From positions 1 through 34,080 of the forward strand of contig JBLHMP010000039.1 of the NCBI GenBank assembly GCA_047623555.1: a stretch of 34,080 bases of DNA, in the 5' to 3' direction. Position numbers and translations under genes: made by a program. Shown here piece after piece: positions 24,057-32,896 of the stretch (the stretch's first letter is position 1; every line of letters begins with the position of its first letter). This DNA comes from NORP181 sp047623555 (GTDB lineage: Bacteria > Pseudomonadota > Alphaproteobacteria > Rhodobacterales > Rhodobacteraceae). The notes below the pieces were generated by a model. The model worked only from the letters and a program-made list of their open reading frames with translations. It had not been told where the DNA came from and made no database searches.

Positions 24057-25040
24057 TTATTTAGGCACTTGGTAGATGAACCGAGCAACCTCTGGATCGT
24101 CAACATTGTTGATGTCGATGATCGCAAAGCCGGTTTCGACATTTGTCGGCAGGCTGGTGACCCCACTGGCATCGGCGACGGCAAACTGAACGGCCATATA
24201 CCCCATATCAAAAGGTTTCTGTGCCAGAACCAGGCTGACAATGCCCTCGCGCAGCTGCTCGATTGCAAATTGGGTTGCGTCATAGGCCACAACCTGAACC
24301 GCGCCTTTAAGACCGGCATTTACAATCGCTGTCCCGGCGCCCTGCGCACTAAATACGTTTGTGCCAAAGACACCGGCAAGGTCAGGAACACGCTGCAAAG
24401 TCGCCTGCGTCTGCTGCACGGCGGTATTCATGTCGTTCAGGTTATAATCCATGCCAACAATCGTGATGTCAGGATATTCGCTGTCCATCACTTCGGTAAA
24501 ACCAACTGCACGCGCCTCAACCGAGCTCACATTTGGGTTGGTATTTGAGATGTAAACTTGGCCGGAGCCACCAATTGCCTCGGCAAGACCGCGCGCCGAA
24601 ATCCGTCCGCCTTCGGTATTATCCGAGCCGATGGCGCTGATCGGGAAGGTCACCGGACCATTGGCGTAGTCGCCATTGCCAAGAAAGGTATCAACGGTGA
24701 TGATCCGCACACCGGCCTCAAGCGCCAGTTGCAATGGGGCCACCATGGCGTCTTTGTCGGTTGGGGCGATAACGATATAATCAAGGTCACCGCGTGCAAT
24801 CATCGCATCCAGGATCGGCGTTTGGACTTCGACACCCCAGGTTGGCGGAATTTGGGTGATGACAGTAACGCCCATATCAGATGCAGCGGCCATAACGCCG
24901 AGCTCCATTACCTGATAAAACGGGTCCACAACTCCGGGCAAAAACCCGATTGTAATGCCGTTATCCTGCGCATTGGCAGCGCCAGACAGTAGCGCAACTG
25001 ACGTCGCCAGTGCCACACCAATTTTTGATACAGTTTTCAT
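24057..25040 (-). CDS. Periplasmic sugar-binding protein (ribose/fructose-binding family)
   Basis: A 327-residue type I binding protein. Residues 1-24 are a Sec signal peptide with likely cleavage ANA|QD. The mature start GITIGFLPGVVDPFYQVMEL, then TDKDAMVAP, VDTFLGNGDY and YDATQF, are typical of sugar-binding lobes. It is the first gene of the operon with GGGAGAG before its ATG, divergent from the LacI gene. The sugar is not readable from sequence; a mannose- or mannonate-related compound fits the downstream enzymes. Confidence 0.88.
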   Translation of the reverse strand: MKTVSKIGVALATSVALLSGAANAQDNGITIGFLPGVVDPFYQVMELGVMAAASDMGVTVITQIPPTWGVEVQTPILDAMIARGDLDYIVIAPTDKDAMVAPLQLALEAGVRIITVDTFLGNGDYANGPVTFPISAIGSDNTEGGRISARGLAEAIGGSGQVYISNTNPNVSSVEARAVGFTEVMDSEYPDITIVGMDYNLNDMNTAVQQTQATLQRVPDLAGVFGTNVFSAQGAGTAIVNAGLKGAVQVVAYDATQFAIEQLREGIVSLVLAQKPFDMGYMAVQFAVADASGVTSLPTNVETGFAIIDINNVDDPEVARFIYQVPK

Positions 25041-25269
25041 TTATTCTCTCCCTTAGGTGTCGAAATACTTGTTCTGATGCCCCGTGTGGACGCCAGTTTT
25101 GAGCAAAATTTTTCTGCAATTCTCAAGAATCATTCCCATTCTTTACGCGTGTACAAATTTACGTTACTAATGTCTCAGGTCAAGAACTTTCCCAAAATTT
25201 GATTGTTGACCAATTTGGGTGGGTTGGTCAGATACTGATGTGACAACATGCAAGCACGGGTTCGCAGTA
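25041..25269. promoter_or_regulatory. Divergent control region of the sugar operon
   Basis: This gap lies between the binding-protein gene and the LacI gene. It contains inverted repeats: TTTTGAGCAAAA (about 25097), ATTCT/AGAAT around CA (about 25116) and TGACCAA (25207-25213) paired with TTGGTCA (25224-25230). Any of these could be a LacI-type operator; none matches a known consensus well enough to choose. Confidence 0.45.
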
Positions 25270-26292
25270 GTGGAAAACGAAATTCGCACAATGGAAGACT
25301 TTGCCGGGGCGATAGGCCTGTCCCGCCCGACGGTTTCCCGATATTTTAAAGATCCGTTGTCTGTGCGCCGATCAACCCGCAAGATCATCGAAGATGGGGT
25401 GGAACAGCATTCTTACCGGCCAAATTTTTACGCGGCAAATCTGACTCGCCGCAAAATCCGCGCCATTGGCATTATCGTGCCGTCGATCATTGACCCGTTC
25501 TATAGCGAACTGGTCAATACCATCGAAATTTTTGCAGAAGAGAACGGCTTTCTTACGATCCTGCAATGTTCCCATAGTGATCCCAAAACCGAGAGCCACG
25601 CTCTGGAGCGTCTGAAATCGATGAACCTGACCGGTATTGCGATGGCCTCACTAAGCGCCAGAACCGATATACGAGTGGTCGAAAATACCCTGAAGAGCGT
25701 GCCCATCGTCTTTATGGATTCACGACCAAACGAAAACATGTCCTATATCGGGACTAATAACCGTCACAGTGTTTCGATGATGGTTGATTACCTGTGTCGA
25801 TCCGGCACGCCGCCGGTGTTTTTCGGCATGCCGCCGCTGAACTCAAACATTATTGAGCGTGAAAAGGTCTATTTCGAAAGCATGAGCAAACTGGGGTTTG
25901 AGCCCCGATTGATAAACCCGGACCCGATCCCGGTAAGAGACAACTTTGAACGCTTTGGCTATGAGCAGTTTTTGCTGCTGTCCAAAGAGACCCTCCCCAA
26001 GGGATCGACCATATTTTGCGTCAATGATCGGGTTGCCTTTGGCCTTTTGGCTGCGGCCGCAAAATTGGGCCTCAAAGTTGGCAAAGGCCCCGAAAATGAC
26101 CTGCGCGTGGCGGGGCATGATGATCAGCATTTTAGCAAATTTACCAATCCATCCTTAACGACGGTGGCGCAAAACACCAAACAGATCGGTATTTTGACGG
26201 CTCAGGCGCTTTTGGGCATGGAAAGCAGTGGCAATGTTTTGACCAAAGACCACCTGATTGACGGAACAATTTTGTTTCGGGATTCCGCCTGA
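25270..26292 (+). CDS. LacI-family sugar operon regulator
   Basis: The protein (340 residues from GTG 25270, 357 from ATG 25219) has a LacI helix-turn-helix with MEDFAGAIGLSRPTVSRYF, followed by a hinge-like stretch (SYRPNFYAANL) and a type I sugar-binding core (AIGIIVPSIIDPFYSELV, ending AQNTKQIGILTAQALL). It resembles the FrcR group. Its divergent position suggests it represses the operon until the sugar, or a phosphorylated product, binds. The GTG start is preferred because family members begin shortly before RTMEDFA, though the ribosome binding site is weak. Confidence 0.85.
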   Translation: MENEIRTMEDFAGAIGLSRPTVSRYFKDPLSVRRSTRKIIEDGVEQHSYRPNFYAANLTRRKIRAIGIIVPSIIDPFYSELVNTIEIFAEENGFLTILQCSHSDPKTESHALERLKSMNLTGIAMASLSARTDIRVVENTLKSVPIVFMDSRPNENMSYIGTNNRHSVSMMVDYLCRSGTPPVFFGMPPLNSNIIEREKVYFESMSKLGFEPRLINPDPIPVRDNFERFGYEQFLLLSKETLPKGSTIFCVNDRVAFGLLAAAAKLGLKVGKGPENDLRVAGHDDQHFSKFTNPSLTTVAQNTKQIGILTAQALLGMESSGNVLTKDHLIDGTILFRDSA

Positions 26293-26315
26293 TCAACGGC
26301 TCTTTCCAGACGCGG

Positions 26316-26536
26316 TTTGAGTGGCAACAGCATCAAGACCAAAGCACGAGCACTGGAAATGCGCGCAATTCACATGCGGGTTGGCCGATCTGTGTCTTTA
26401 CGCTCGGGTCTGGAACAATCGGCGATTCAATGTAAGTCTATCGCAATATCCGACCATAGACCGCATTTTCGCCGCGTTAGACACAATCCTTGCTTTCCAG
26501 AACGCCGCGCCTTTGCAACACCCTGACGCCGTGTGA
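26316..26536 (+). pseudogene. Remnant of zeta-class GST maleylpyruvate isomerase (3' end)
   Basis: The 71-residue frame from 26321 ends with GLADLCLYARVWNNRRFNV then SLSQYPTIDRIFAAL and PLQHPDAV. This is the C-terminal helix pattern of zeta-class glutathione transferases (maleylacetoacetate/maleylpyruvate isomerases: LADICLVPQVYNARRF, YPTI.RI). The glutathione-binding N-terminal domain is absent. Before the frame, the shifted phase reads ALEMRA, as expected earlier in the same family, so a frameshift is likely near 26370-26380. It sits directly upstream of the gentisate dioxygenase, where such an isomerase would belong (NagL-like). Confidence 0.7.
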
Positions 26537-26563
26537 CCCCGGCAGAACTCAAAAGGCAATCCG

Positions 26564-27670
26564 ATGACATCCGAGTTGGAACACGAAACCGTTGATCACG
26601 CCATGCAGCCCGAGGATTCAACCGAGCTTCGCGCGCTTTACAAAGGCTTTGAAGAACAGCACCTGATCCCGCTCTGGACCCAGCGTGCCGATCTGATGCC
26701 GACGCATCCTAAACCAAAGGCGGTGCCGCATGTCTGGAAATGGGCCAACCTACTGCCGCTCGCTGAAAAATCCGGCGAACTGATCCCGGTTGGGCGTGGC
26801 GGCGAACGTCGCGCCATCGGGTTGGCCAATCCGGGTCTTGGCGGCAATGCCTACGTTAGCCCGACCATGTGGGCCGCGATCCAGTATCTCGGCCCCCGCG
26901 AAACCGCGCCAGAACATCGCCACTCGCAAAACGCATTTCGCTTTGTTGTTGATGGCGAAGGCGTTTGGACCGTGGTGAACGGCGATCCAGTCAGGATGAG
27001 CCGGGGCGATTTGTTACTAACTCCGGGCTGGAACTTTCACGGCCATCACAACGACACCGATCATCCGATGACCTGGATTGACGGGCTGGATATTCCATTC
27101 GCGCAACAAAACGATGTTGGATTTTTTGAGTTCGGATCGGACAAAGTCACCGACTATGCGACACCGAACTTTTCGCGCGGCGAACGGCTGTGGGCTCATC
27201 CGGGGTTGCGGCCCTTATCAGGCCTGCAAAACACCGTTAGTTCGCCCATCGGCGCCTATCGCTGGGAATTCACCGACCGCGCGTTGACCGAACAATTGTT
27301 ACTAGAAGACGAAGGCCAGCCCGCCACGTTTGAGCAGGGTCATGCGGCGATCCGCTATGTCAATCCAACCACTGGCGGTGACGTGATGTCAACGATGCGC
27401 TGTGAATTCCACCGCCTGCGCGCGGGGACGCAAACACCGAGGCGCCGCGAGGTAGGATCGACCGTGTTTCAGGTGTTTGAGGGCAAAGGCGCGGTGGTGC
27501 TGGACGGGATCACACATCAGCTGGATATTGGCGATATGTTCGTAATTCCGTCATGGATTCCCTGGTCTCTTGAGGCGGAAACCCAGTTCGATCTGTTCCG
27601 GTTTTCGGACGCACCAATCATGGAGCGACTTAATTTCGCCCGCACTCAGATTGACGGGCAACCATCCTGA
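26564..27670 (+). CDS. Gentisate 1,2-dioxygenase
   Basis: A 368-residue bicupin that cleaves gentisate between C1 and C2 to maleylpyruvate with Fe(II) and oxygen. The N-terminal cupin carries the iron ligands His118, His120 (APEHRHSQNAFRF) and His159 (WNFHGHHND); the C-terminal cupin lacks the full triad, as in other gentisate dioxygenases. The length is normal. The start has AAAGG eight bases upstream. It is followed one base later by a maleylpyruvate isomerase-like gene. The third pathway enzyme, fumarylpyruvate hydrolase, is not in the window. Confidence 0.92.
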   Translation: MTSELEHETVDHAMQPEDSTELRALYKGFEEQHLIPLWTQRADLMPTHPKPKAVPHVWKWANLLPLAEKSGELIPVGRGGERRAIGLANPGLGGNAYVSPTMWAAIQYLGPRETAPEHRHSQNAFRFVVDGEGVWTVVNGDPVRMSRGDLLLTPGWNFHGHHNDTDHPMTWIDGLDIPFAQQNDVGFFEFGSDKVTDYATPNFSRGERLWAHPGLRPLSGLQNTVSSPIGAYRWEFTDRALTEQLLLEDEGQPATFEQGHAAIRYVNPTTGGDVMSTMRCEFHRLRAGTQTPRRREVGSTVFQVFEGKGAVVLDGITHQLDIGDMFVIPSWIPWSLEAETQFDLFRFSDAPIMERLNFARTQIDGQPS

Positions 27671-27671
27671 C

Positions 27672-28238
27672 ATGGGTGAACCGTCGACAGACGCACAGGC
27701 CGCATTGCGAGTAAGACAAGGATCCGGCGCGCGTTATGATTCACCAAATGCGCCCGCTGCAGAGTTGGTATTGGTCCGCCGTGGTACCGCGTATTTTGCC
27801 CGGAAATTGAACGCATTATCGGATACTGATCTGGACGGGGCCTCGAGCATCAAAGGCTGGTCGCGCCGTCATGTGATCGCCCATGTTGGCTATCACGCGC
27901 GCGCCATGACACGGTTGATAACCTGGGGGCAGACCGGCATTGAAACGCCGATGTATTCGTCAAAACAGAGCCTAAATGGCGAAATCGACCTAGGCGCTAC
28001 CTTGTCGGCCCACGCACTAAGGCATTTGTTTCAGCATTCCCAAATCCATCTGAATGTCCTCTGGCGTGATTTGGACGACGCGCACTGGCCAGCACAGGTT
28101 CGCGACATGGACCGCAAAACCATCACCTTGCAAGATACGGTTTTGCTGCGGGCACGCATGATCTGGCGCCAGGCAATTAGTTTGAACAACGGCGCCTGCC
28201 TGCAGGACATTCCGTCAGAGTTCAGTGAGTTTCCCTAG
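27672..28238 (+). CDS. Mycothiol-type maleylpyruvate isomerase homologue, short and missing metal ligands
   Basis: The 188-residue protein starts one base after the dioxygenase stop. It matches the MDMPI/DinB family well through residue 160: GSGARYDSP, RRGTAYFARKLN, GWSRRHVIAHVGYHARAM and HALRHLFQHSQIHLNVLWRDL. The family metal site uses a His in the first motif (His71 here) and a Glu and His in a helix reading REVWxHAVDL. That helix here is RARMIWRQAISL, putting Met163 and Gln167 at those places. The protein also stops about 50 residues short of typical proteobacterial members. It may be inactive or changed in function. Its end overlaps a convergent remnant by four bases. Confidence 0.75.
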   Translation: MGEPSTDAQAALRVRQGSGARYDSPNAPAAELVLVRRGTAYFARKLNALSDTDLDGASSIKGWSRRHVIAHVGYHARAMTRLITWGQTGIETPMYSSKQSLNGEIDLGATLSAHALRHLFQHSQIHLNVLWRDLDDAHWPAQVRDMDRKTITLQDTVLLRARMIWRQAISLNNGACLQDIPSEFSEFP

Positions 28239-28322
28239 TCTTTTACAGGGCTGTCAGTGGAGTTCTGAGCCAGTTGTAAATCGCGCCACAGAACCTTGCC
28301 GCTGCTCGATTTAGGCAGCGCG
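28235..28322 (-). pseudogene. Remnant: C-terminus of an acyl-CoA ligase
   Basis: The reading frame ends in ALPKSSSGKVLWRDLQLAQ, the C-terminal lysine motif of AMP-forming acyl-CoA ligases (LPKTSSGK.LRRELR). The first 500 or so residues of that ligase are missing; the tail is joined in frame to an acyl-CoA dehydrogenase fragment at about 28322. This looks like a deletion that fused two neighbouring genes. Confidence 0.7.
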
Positions 28323-28905
28323 TGATTCATCATAGTAAACATCGCCTTAAGGCCCTTACCGGGATTGCCAATCAGGTCCCTCACCACGCCAACAAACGCC
28401 AGTTGGCAGGTTGGCAAAGCATGCAGCCCCATCATATCCTCGATCCGGGTCACTGTGATATCGTAACGCGCGCCATCCGGTTTTTCCGACCCACACAAAA
28501 ACAACGACAAGCCGCGCACGCCGTTGTCGCCGGGTCCCGCCAGAACCAGATGCAGGATGCTTTTACTGATGTTTTGATCACCTCCAGAGATGAATATTTT
28601 CTCACCCGTGATCTGCCAAGGCGCACCAATCTGTTCCGCCTTGCAGCAAATACGCGACAGGTCAGACCCGGCCAAACCATGTCGCTACAGGTCTGATAGA
28701 CCGCACCAAACCCGGCGGGCAGTTGCACACGACCGTCGACGATGCGGCAGCCTTGCGCATCGCCCGGTTCGTTCAACGGTGCAATCTCGTCCTCAGCAAA
28801 GGCCGCAAAATGACGGCCCACGTCGCCCGCAAATTCCCTGTCCCAATCGGCAATGCGATCTGCCCAGGAAATTACATTCAGCGAAAAAGGGTACCATCCA
28901 GTGGT
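28323..28905 (-). pseudogene. Broken acyl-CoA dehydrogenase
   Basis: Two frames hold pieces of one acyl-CoA dehydrogenase of the DmdC-like group. The first (from about 28905 to 28675) reads HFAAFAEDEIAPLNEPGD and GRVQLPAGFGAVYQTC. The second (28675 onward) reads AGSDLSRICCKAEQ, ITGEKIFISGGDQN, GVRGLSLFL and IGNPGKGLKAMFTMMN. Roughly 80-100 residues expected between them are missing and the phase changes, near 28670-28690. Everything after MMN, including the catalytic base region, has been replaced by the ligase tail. It cannot make an active enzyme. The cluster resembles p-hydroxycinnamate degradation, where such a dehydrogenase (CouT-like) occurs. Confidence 0.8.
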
Positions 28906-28923
28906 GCGTAAAACGGTTTCACG

Positions 28924-29795
28924 CTATGCCAATCCCAACAGTCGCGCGGCGTTGCCTTTGATGATGTCTTGGCGCAACTCATCCTTGATGGCAATTTTCT
29001 CAAAATCCGACAGCCAGCGTTCTGGCGTAATCATTGGCCAATCCGATCCAAACAGCACCTTTTTCTTCAGCATCGTGTTGCAGTATTTCACCAAAATTTC
29101 AGGGAAATATTTCGGCGCCAGCCGGACAGATCAATATAAACGTTTGGTTTATGCTGCGCCACGGCAAGCGCCTCTTCCTGCCAAGGGAAAGACGGGTGAG
29201 CAAGAATAATTTTCATATCCGGGAAATCAACCGCAACGTCATCCATGTACATCGGATTACTATATTTCAGTCGCATGCCATTGCCGCCGGGCATGCCCGA
29301 TCCAACGCCAGTTTGCCCGGTATGAAACAACGCAATACCGCCCGCTTCGGCGATGGCTTCGTACAGTTCATAGGCCATGCGGTCGTTGGGATAAAAGCCC
29401 TGCATTGTCGGGTGAAACTTGAAGCCTTTAATGCCAAAATCCCTGATCAGACGCCGTGCCTCGCGCGCGCCCATTTTGCCTTTGTGGGGATCAATTGATG
29501 CAAACGGGATCAGCACATCGCTGTTTTCAGCGGCCAATTCGGCGACCTCTTCGTTCTTGTACCGACGATAACCAGTCTCGCGTTCGGAATCGACCGGAAA
29601 GATCACAGCGGCGATGTTCTGCTCGCGGTAATGCGCAGCGGTGTCCTGAATGGTCGGAGGGTGTGACCAGGGCGCGCGAAAATACTTGGCCATCGTCGCC
29701 TGCAGATCGTCATAGCCGTCGTCACGGTGGCAACCACAGGGTTCTTCGGCGTGCGTATGAAAATCGATTGCGCGAACTTTGTTGAGATCAATCAT
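28924..29795 (-). pseudogene. Frameshifted amidohydrolase (CouO-like metal-dependent hydrolase)
   Basis: The first 220 residues are a TIM-barrel amidohydrolase of the ACMSD group: DFHTHAEEP at 11-19 (two metal His), GFKFHPTMQGF, FHTGQTG and IILAHPSFPW. At about 29113-29119 the frame slips and stops at 29088. One base further on, the expected ending continues to a TAG at 28924-28926: KYFPEILVKYCNTM, KKVLFGSDWPMITPERW and IIKGNAARLLGLA. Adding one C to GCGCCG would restore a 290-residue protein, so the lesion is a single deletion or a sequencing error. Such enzymes (CouO) cleave beta-ketoacyl-CoA side chains in hydroxycinnamate degradation. ATG at 29795, 14 bases after the ligase stop. Confidence 0.85.
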
Positions 29796-29809
29796 GGGGT
29801 ATCCCTTTG

Positions 29810-31624
29810 CTAAAGCCGGATCAAAGCCCGGTCAGAATTGTCATAAAGCCGCTCTAAAAGGTCCGCGCGACCGCTCAGAACCTTGCGAAAGTTCAAATTG
29901 CCCTTGGCGGTAACTTCGGCATCGGTCAGCGAGGGTGGCTCGGACAGAACCAGCGCCCGGGTGATGCGGCTGGATGAACCGGCAACACGCGCGGCGCGTT
30001 CAGCCAGAACCTCGGCTATTTTGGCGTTCAATTTGGGGCACTTGATCACGCCATTTTCCTGCGTGGTGGCATACCCCGCCGCCTCAAGAGCCGCGATATT
30101 CGGAAAAACCAGCACACCGATTTCAGCCCGGTCATGGCCGGTGATTACTACATCAGCCGCAAACGGCGACAGGCACGACAGCATGTCCAATCGCAAATTA
30201 GCAGCCCGCACCCAAGTGCCGGTTAGCAGCTTGAAATCTTCGGAAATTCGCCCATCAAAGCGCAGGCCTTTGTTGGGATCATTCGCGTCGACAAACACCA
30301 TCGCATCGCCGGTGATGAAGTACCCTTCGTCATCAAAACTCTCGGCGGTTTTTTCCGGGTTCTCAAAGTAGGCGGTCATGATGTTGGGGCCTTTGACGCG
30401 GACTTCGCAACGGCCATCGGGGTCTGGCATCATCTTGATGGTTGTGCCGTTCAGGGGTACGCCAACGATGCCCGACTGATCGGTCAATTCGTGTTGCATC
30501 AACACGGCAGGCGCGGTTTCGGTCAGCCCCCAGGACGACGTCACCAGTGGCATTTCACGCCCGGATTTACGCGCCAAACCTTCAAGCCCGGACCAGATTT
30601 CCTGCGGCAACGACGCGCCGGCGTAGAATATCATATCAAGGTCAGCAAAGAACCGTCGGCTAAGGTTGTCATCAGCCCGCAAAGCGTCCAGCAACATCGA
30701 AAACCCAACCGGGACGTTAAACGATAATGTGCCGGTCATCATCCCAAGGTTTTCCACTGTACGCGGGAACAATTTAGGCAACGGTTTACCGTCATCGATG
30801 TAAAGACTGCCGCCATTGGCCAGCATCATGTTAAAGTTGTGACTGCCGCCAAAAACGTGATTCCAAGGCAGCCAATCAACAATCACCGGAGGCCGTTGGC
30901 GTAGCATCGGCAAGGCATCAGCGATCTGCGTCTGGTTGGTGCACATCATCCGCTGGGTTGTCAAAACCCCCTTGGGGCTAGAGGTGGAACCTGACGTCAT
31001 CAATATTTTCGCAACCGTATCCGGGCCAACAGCGGCAAACGCCGCGTTCAGATCGGCGCTGGCATCCCCCTTTAACAAGTCGGAAATTGACGTGACATTT
31101 TGAGTGCCGGGATTGGTCGCAATAATCTCGATCTTGTCAAAAATATCCAGAGAGATCGCCTCGGCGTACCGGTTGGCATCATCTACATAGGCAATGACCG
31201 GACGCACCATTTGCACCGCTTCGATCAGTCGGGGATGCGCGCCGGAGATAAGCGAATATTGCTCGGCCACGGGTACCGTTGGCACGCCGATATACTGGGC
31301 TGCCAGCGTCAGCAGCGCGTGATCAACACCGTTGCCCGACAGAATGATGATCGGCGTTTTCGCAGTTAAACCGCGCGCCAACAGAGACGCGGCCAAGGCC
31401 CGTATCTTTTCCAAACTGGCGCGATAATTTTCACGTCGCCAGCCCGCACCGCTGCGTTCCGCAATAAAAACCGCATCTGGCGTCTGGTCAGCCCATTGAT
31501 GCAACCAAGTCCCTGTTGATGGCGCAACCGCGCCCAAAACATCATTTGATCGCAATAACATAACGCCATCTAAACGGGTCTCAAGGCAGGCGTCATGAAG
31601 TTGGTATTTGTCGGACTGACCCAT
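29810..31624 (-). CDS. Feruloyl/hydroxycinnamoyl-CoA synthetase
   Basis: A 604-residue AMP-forming ligase of the feruloyl-CoA synthase group. The P-loop is LMTSGSTSSPKGV (208-220); VIVDWLPWNHVFGGSHNF, SSWGLTETAPAV, GYFITGDAMVF, GTWVRAANLRLD and the catalytic-lysine motif TAKGNLNFRKVL follow. The last two are typical of feruloyl-CoA synthases rather than fatty acid ligases. It would activate a hydroxycinnamic acid (p-coumarate, ferulate) with ATP and CoA. It is intact, and its ATG overlaps the MarR stop by one base. Confidence 0.88.
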   Translation of the reverse strand: MGQSDKYQLHDACLETRLDGVMLLRSNDVLGAVAPSTGTWLHQWADQTPDAVFIAERSGAGWRRENYRASLEKIRALAASLLARGLTAKTPIIILSGNGVDHALLTLAAQYIGVPTVPVAEQYSLISGAHPRLIEAVQMVRPVIAYVDDANRYAEAISLDIFDKIEIIATNPGTQNVTSISDLLKGDASADLNAAFAAVGPDTVAKILMTSGSTSSPKGVLTTQRMMCTNQTQIADALPMLRQRPPVIVDWLPWNHVFGGSHNFNMMLANGGSLYIDDGKPLPKLFPRTVENLGMMTGTLSFNVPVGFSMLLDALRADDNLSRRFFADLDMIFYAGASLPQEIWSGLEGLARKSGREMPLVTSSWGLTETAPAVLMQHELTDQSGIVGVPLNGTTIKMMPDPDGRCEVRVKGPNIMTAYFENPEKTAESFDDEGYFITGDAMVFVDANDPNKGLRFDGRISEDFKLLTGTWVRAANLRLDMLSCLSPFAADVVITGHDRAEIGVLVFPNIAALEAAGYATTQENGVIKCPKLNAKIAEVLAERAARVAGSSSRITRALVLSEPPSLTDAEVTAKGNLNFRKVLSGRADLLERLYDNSDRALIRL

Positions 31625-32112
31625 CAGGATATACCTTTCACATTACGCTCAATTTTGCGCAGGCTGGCAATAATAGCGTCTGTTTGGCCGGCATCCAGCT
31701 CTTGCAAAAACTTTGCTTCATGTGCCAGAACCGCCACTCGGGCCTGTTCATACAGGCGCCGCCCCGCCAACGTACAGGTCAACGCATAGGCCCGCCGATC
31801 CGCAATTTCGCGTTCGCGGGTGATGTGTTCAGACCGTTCGAGCTCATCCAGCAGAACAACCAGATTTGGCCGCTCAATTGCCAGAACCTGGGCCAGTTGC
31901 GATTGGCGCACACCCGGATTGTCGACAATAACCGCCAACAGCGAATAGGTGATCATGCGCAAATCGAACGGCCGTAAAGTCAGAGCCAGATCGGCCTGAA
32001 TCGCGTTGAATGTCCGTTTCAGCGTATAGCCAAACAGACCGCGCAACGACGCATCTGACACGGTGCTTGCCTGTGGCGCGCTACCACTTTGTGGGCTCTT
32101 TTTCACAGCCAT
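31624..32112 (-). CDS. MarR-family regulator of the hydroxycinnamate operon
   Basis: A 162-residue MarR protein from the ATG at 32112 (MAVKKSPQSGS); the frame is open to 32172 but that part overlaps the hydratase gene. The helix-turn-helix is at about residues 68-95 (VRQSQLAQVLAIERPNLVVL) and the wing has REIADRRAYALTCTLAG. It lies within the operon, between hydratase and ligase, as with CouR-type regulators that sense hydroxycinnamoyl-CoA. A 17-bp palindrome upstream of the operon is a candidate site. Confidence 0.85.
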   Translation of the reverse strand: MAVKKSPQSGSAPQASTVSDASLRGLFGYTLKRTFNAIQADLALTLRPFDLRMITYSLLAVIVDNPGVRQSQLAQVLAIERPNLVVLLDELERSEHITREREIADRRAYALTCTLAGRRLYEQARVAVLAHEAKFLQELDAGQTDAIIASLRKIERNVKGIS

Positions 32113-32116
32113 CAGA

Positions 32117-32884
32117 TCAACCGAACTCCGGCGCGCGTTTTTCCAGAAACGCGGCCAGCCCTTCGACGGCATCTGGGCTGGTCTGGGTCATCGCAGCGCA
32201 CAGGCTTTCGGTGAACAACCCGTCGGCTTTTGACATGTCCTCGATCCGGGCAACCGCCTGAATCATGATATAGTTGGACAGTGGGGCGTTTCCGGCAATT
32301 TGCAGAGCCAGCGTTTTCGCCAATGCCAGCGACTCACCTTCGCCGACAGAATAATGTGCCAGACCAAGGACTTTTCCCTCATCAGCGCCATATTTCCGCC
32401 CGGTCAACATCATCTCGATCATCCGGTCAGCACCCAGAATACGACCAACCCGAACGGTGGCGCCACCGCCAACAAAGATACCGCGCCGTCCCTCGGGCAG
32501 CTGGAAAATCGTTGACGGTTCGGCTATGCGCACATGGGTGGATGTGGCGAGCTCTAAACCGCCGCCAATCACGGCCCCAAACAGCGCGGAAACCACAGGA
32601 AGACCGCCGTATTGGATTTTTTCCATGATCGCGTGCCAACGGCGCGAATGACGCATGGTGCCCTCAGCATCACGCGAGACATGTTCGCTCAGATCCAGAC
32701 CCGAGCAGAAATGCCCGGCGGTTCCGGTCAGCACAACCGCCTTAACCTCCGCAGGCGGATTGGTGAAAAACGTATCAATCTCGGCCAGCAGACCGTCGCA
32801 CATCGCATTACGTTTGGCAGGGCGCGACATGGTGAGGATCGCCAAAGCGCCCTCAATTTCTATATTCATCATCGGATCAAACAT
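32117..32884 (-). CDS. Enoyl-CoA hydratase/crotonase family
   Basis: A 255-residue crotonase. The oxyanion-hole loop is HFCSGLDLSEH (58-68) with GAVIGGGLELA (103-113). Both hydratase glutamates are present, Glu111 and Glu131, exactly 20 residues apart as in rat enoyl-CoA hydratase. It would hydrate a hydroxycinnamoyl-CoA or other enoyl-CoA. The start has AAGGA seven bases upstream. It is intact though the gene before it is broken. Confidence 0.88.
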   Translation of the reverse strand: MFDPMMNIEIEGALAILTMSRPAKRNAMCDGLLAEIDTFFTNPPAEVKAVVLTGTAGHFCSGLDLSEHVSRDAEGTMRHSRRWHAIMEKIQYGGLPVVSALFGAVIGGGLELATSTHVRIAEPSTIFQLPEGRRGIFVGGGATVRVGRILGADRMIEMMLTGRKYGADEGKVLGLAHYSVGEGESLALAKTLALQIAGNAPLSNYIMIQAVARIEDMSKADGLFTESLCAAMTQTSPDAVEGLAAFLEKRAPEFG

Positions 32885-32896
32885 TCAATTTCCTTG

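Noticed and set aside
29088..29795. Calling the 235-residue amidohydrolase frame a complete gene
   Set aside because: The missing C-terminal barrel strands with GSDWP are present one frame over, so the short product is a frameshift artefact.
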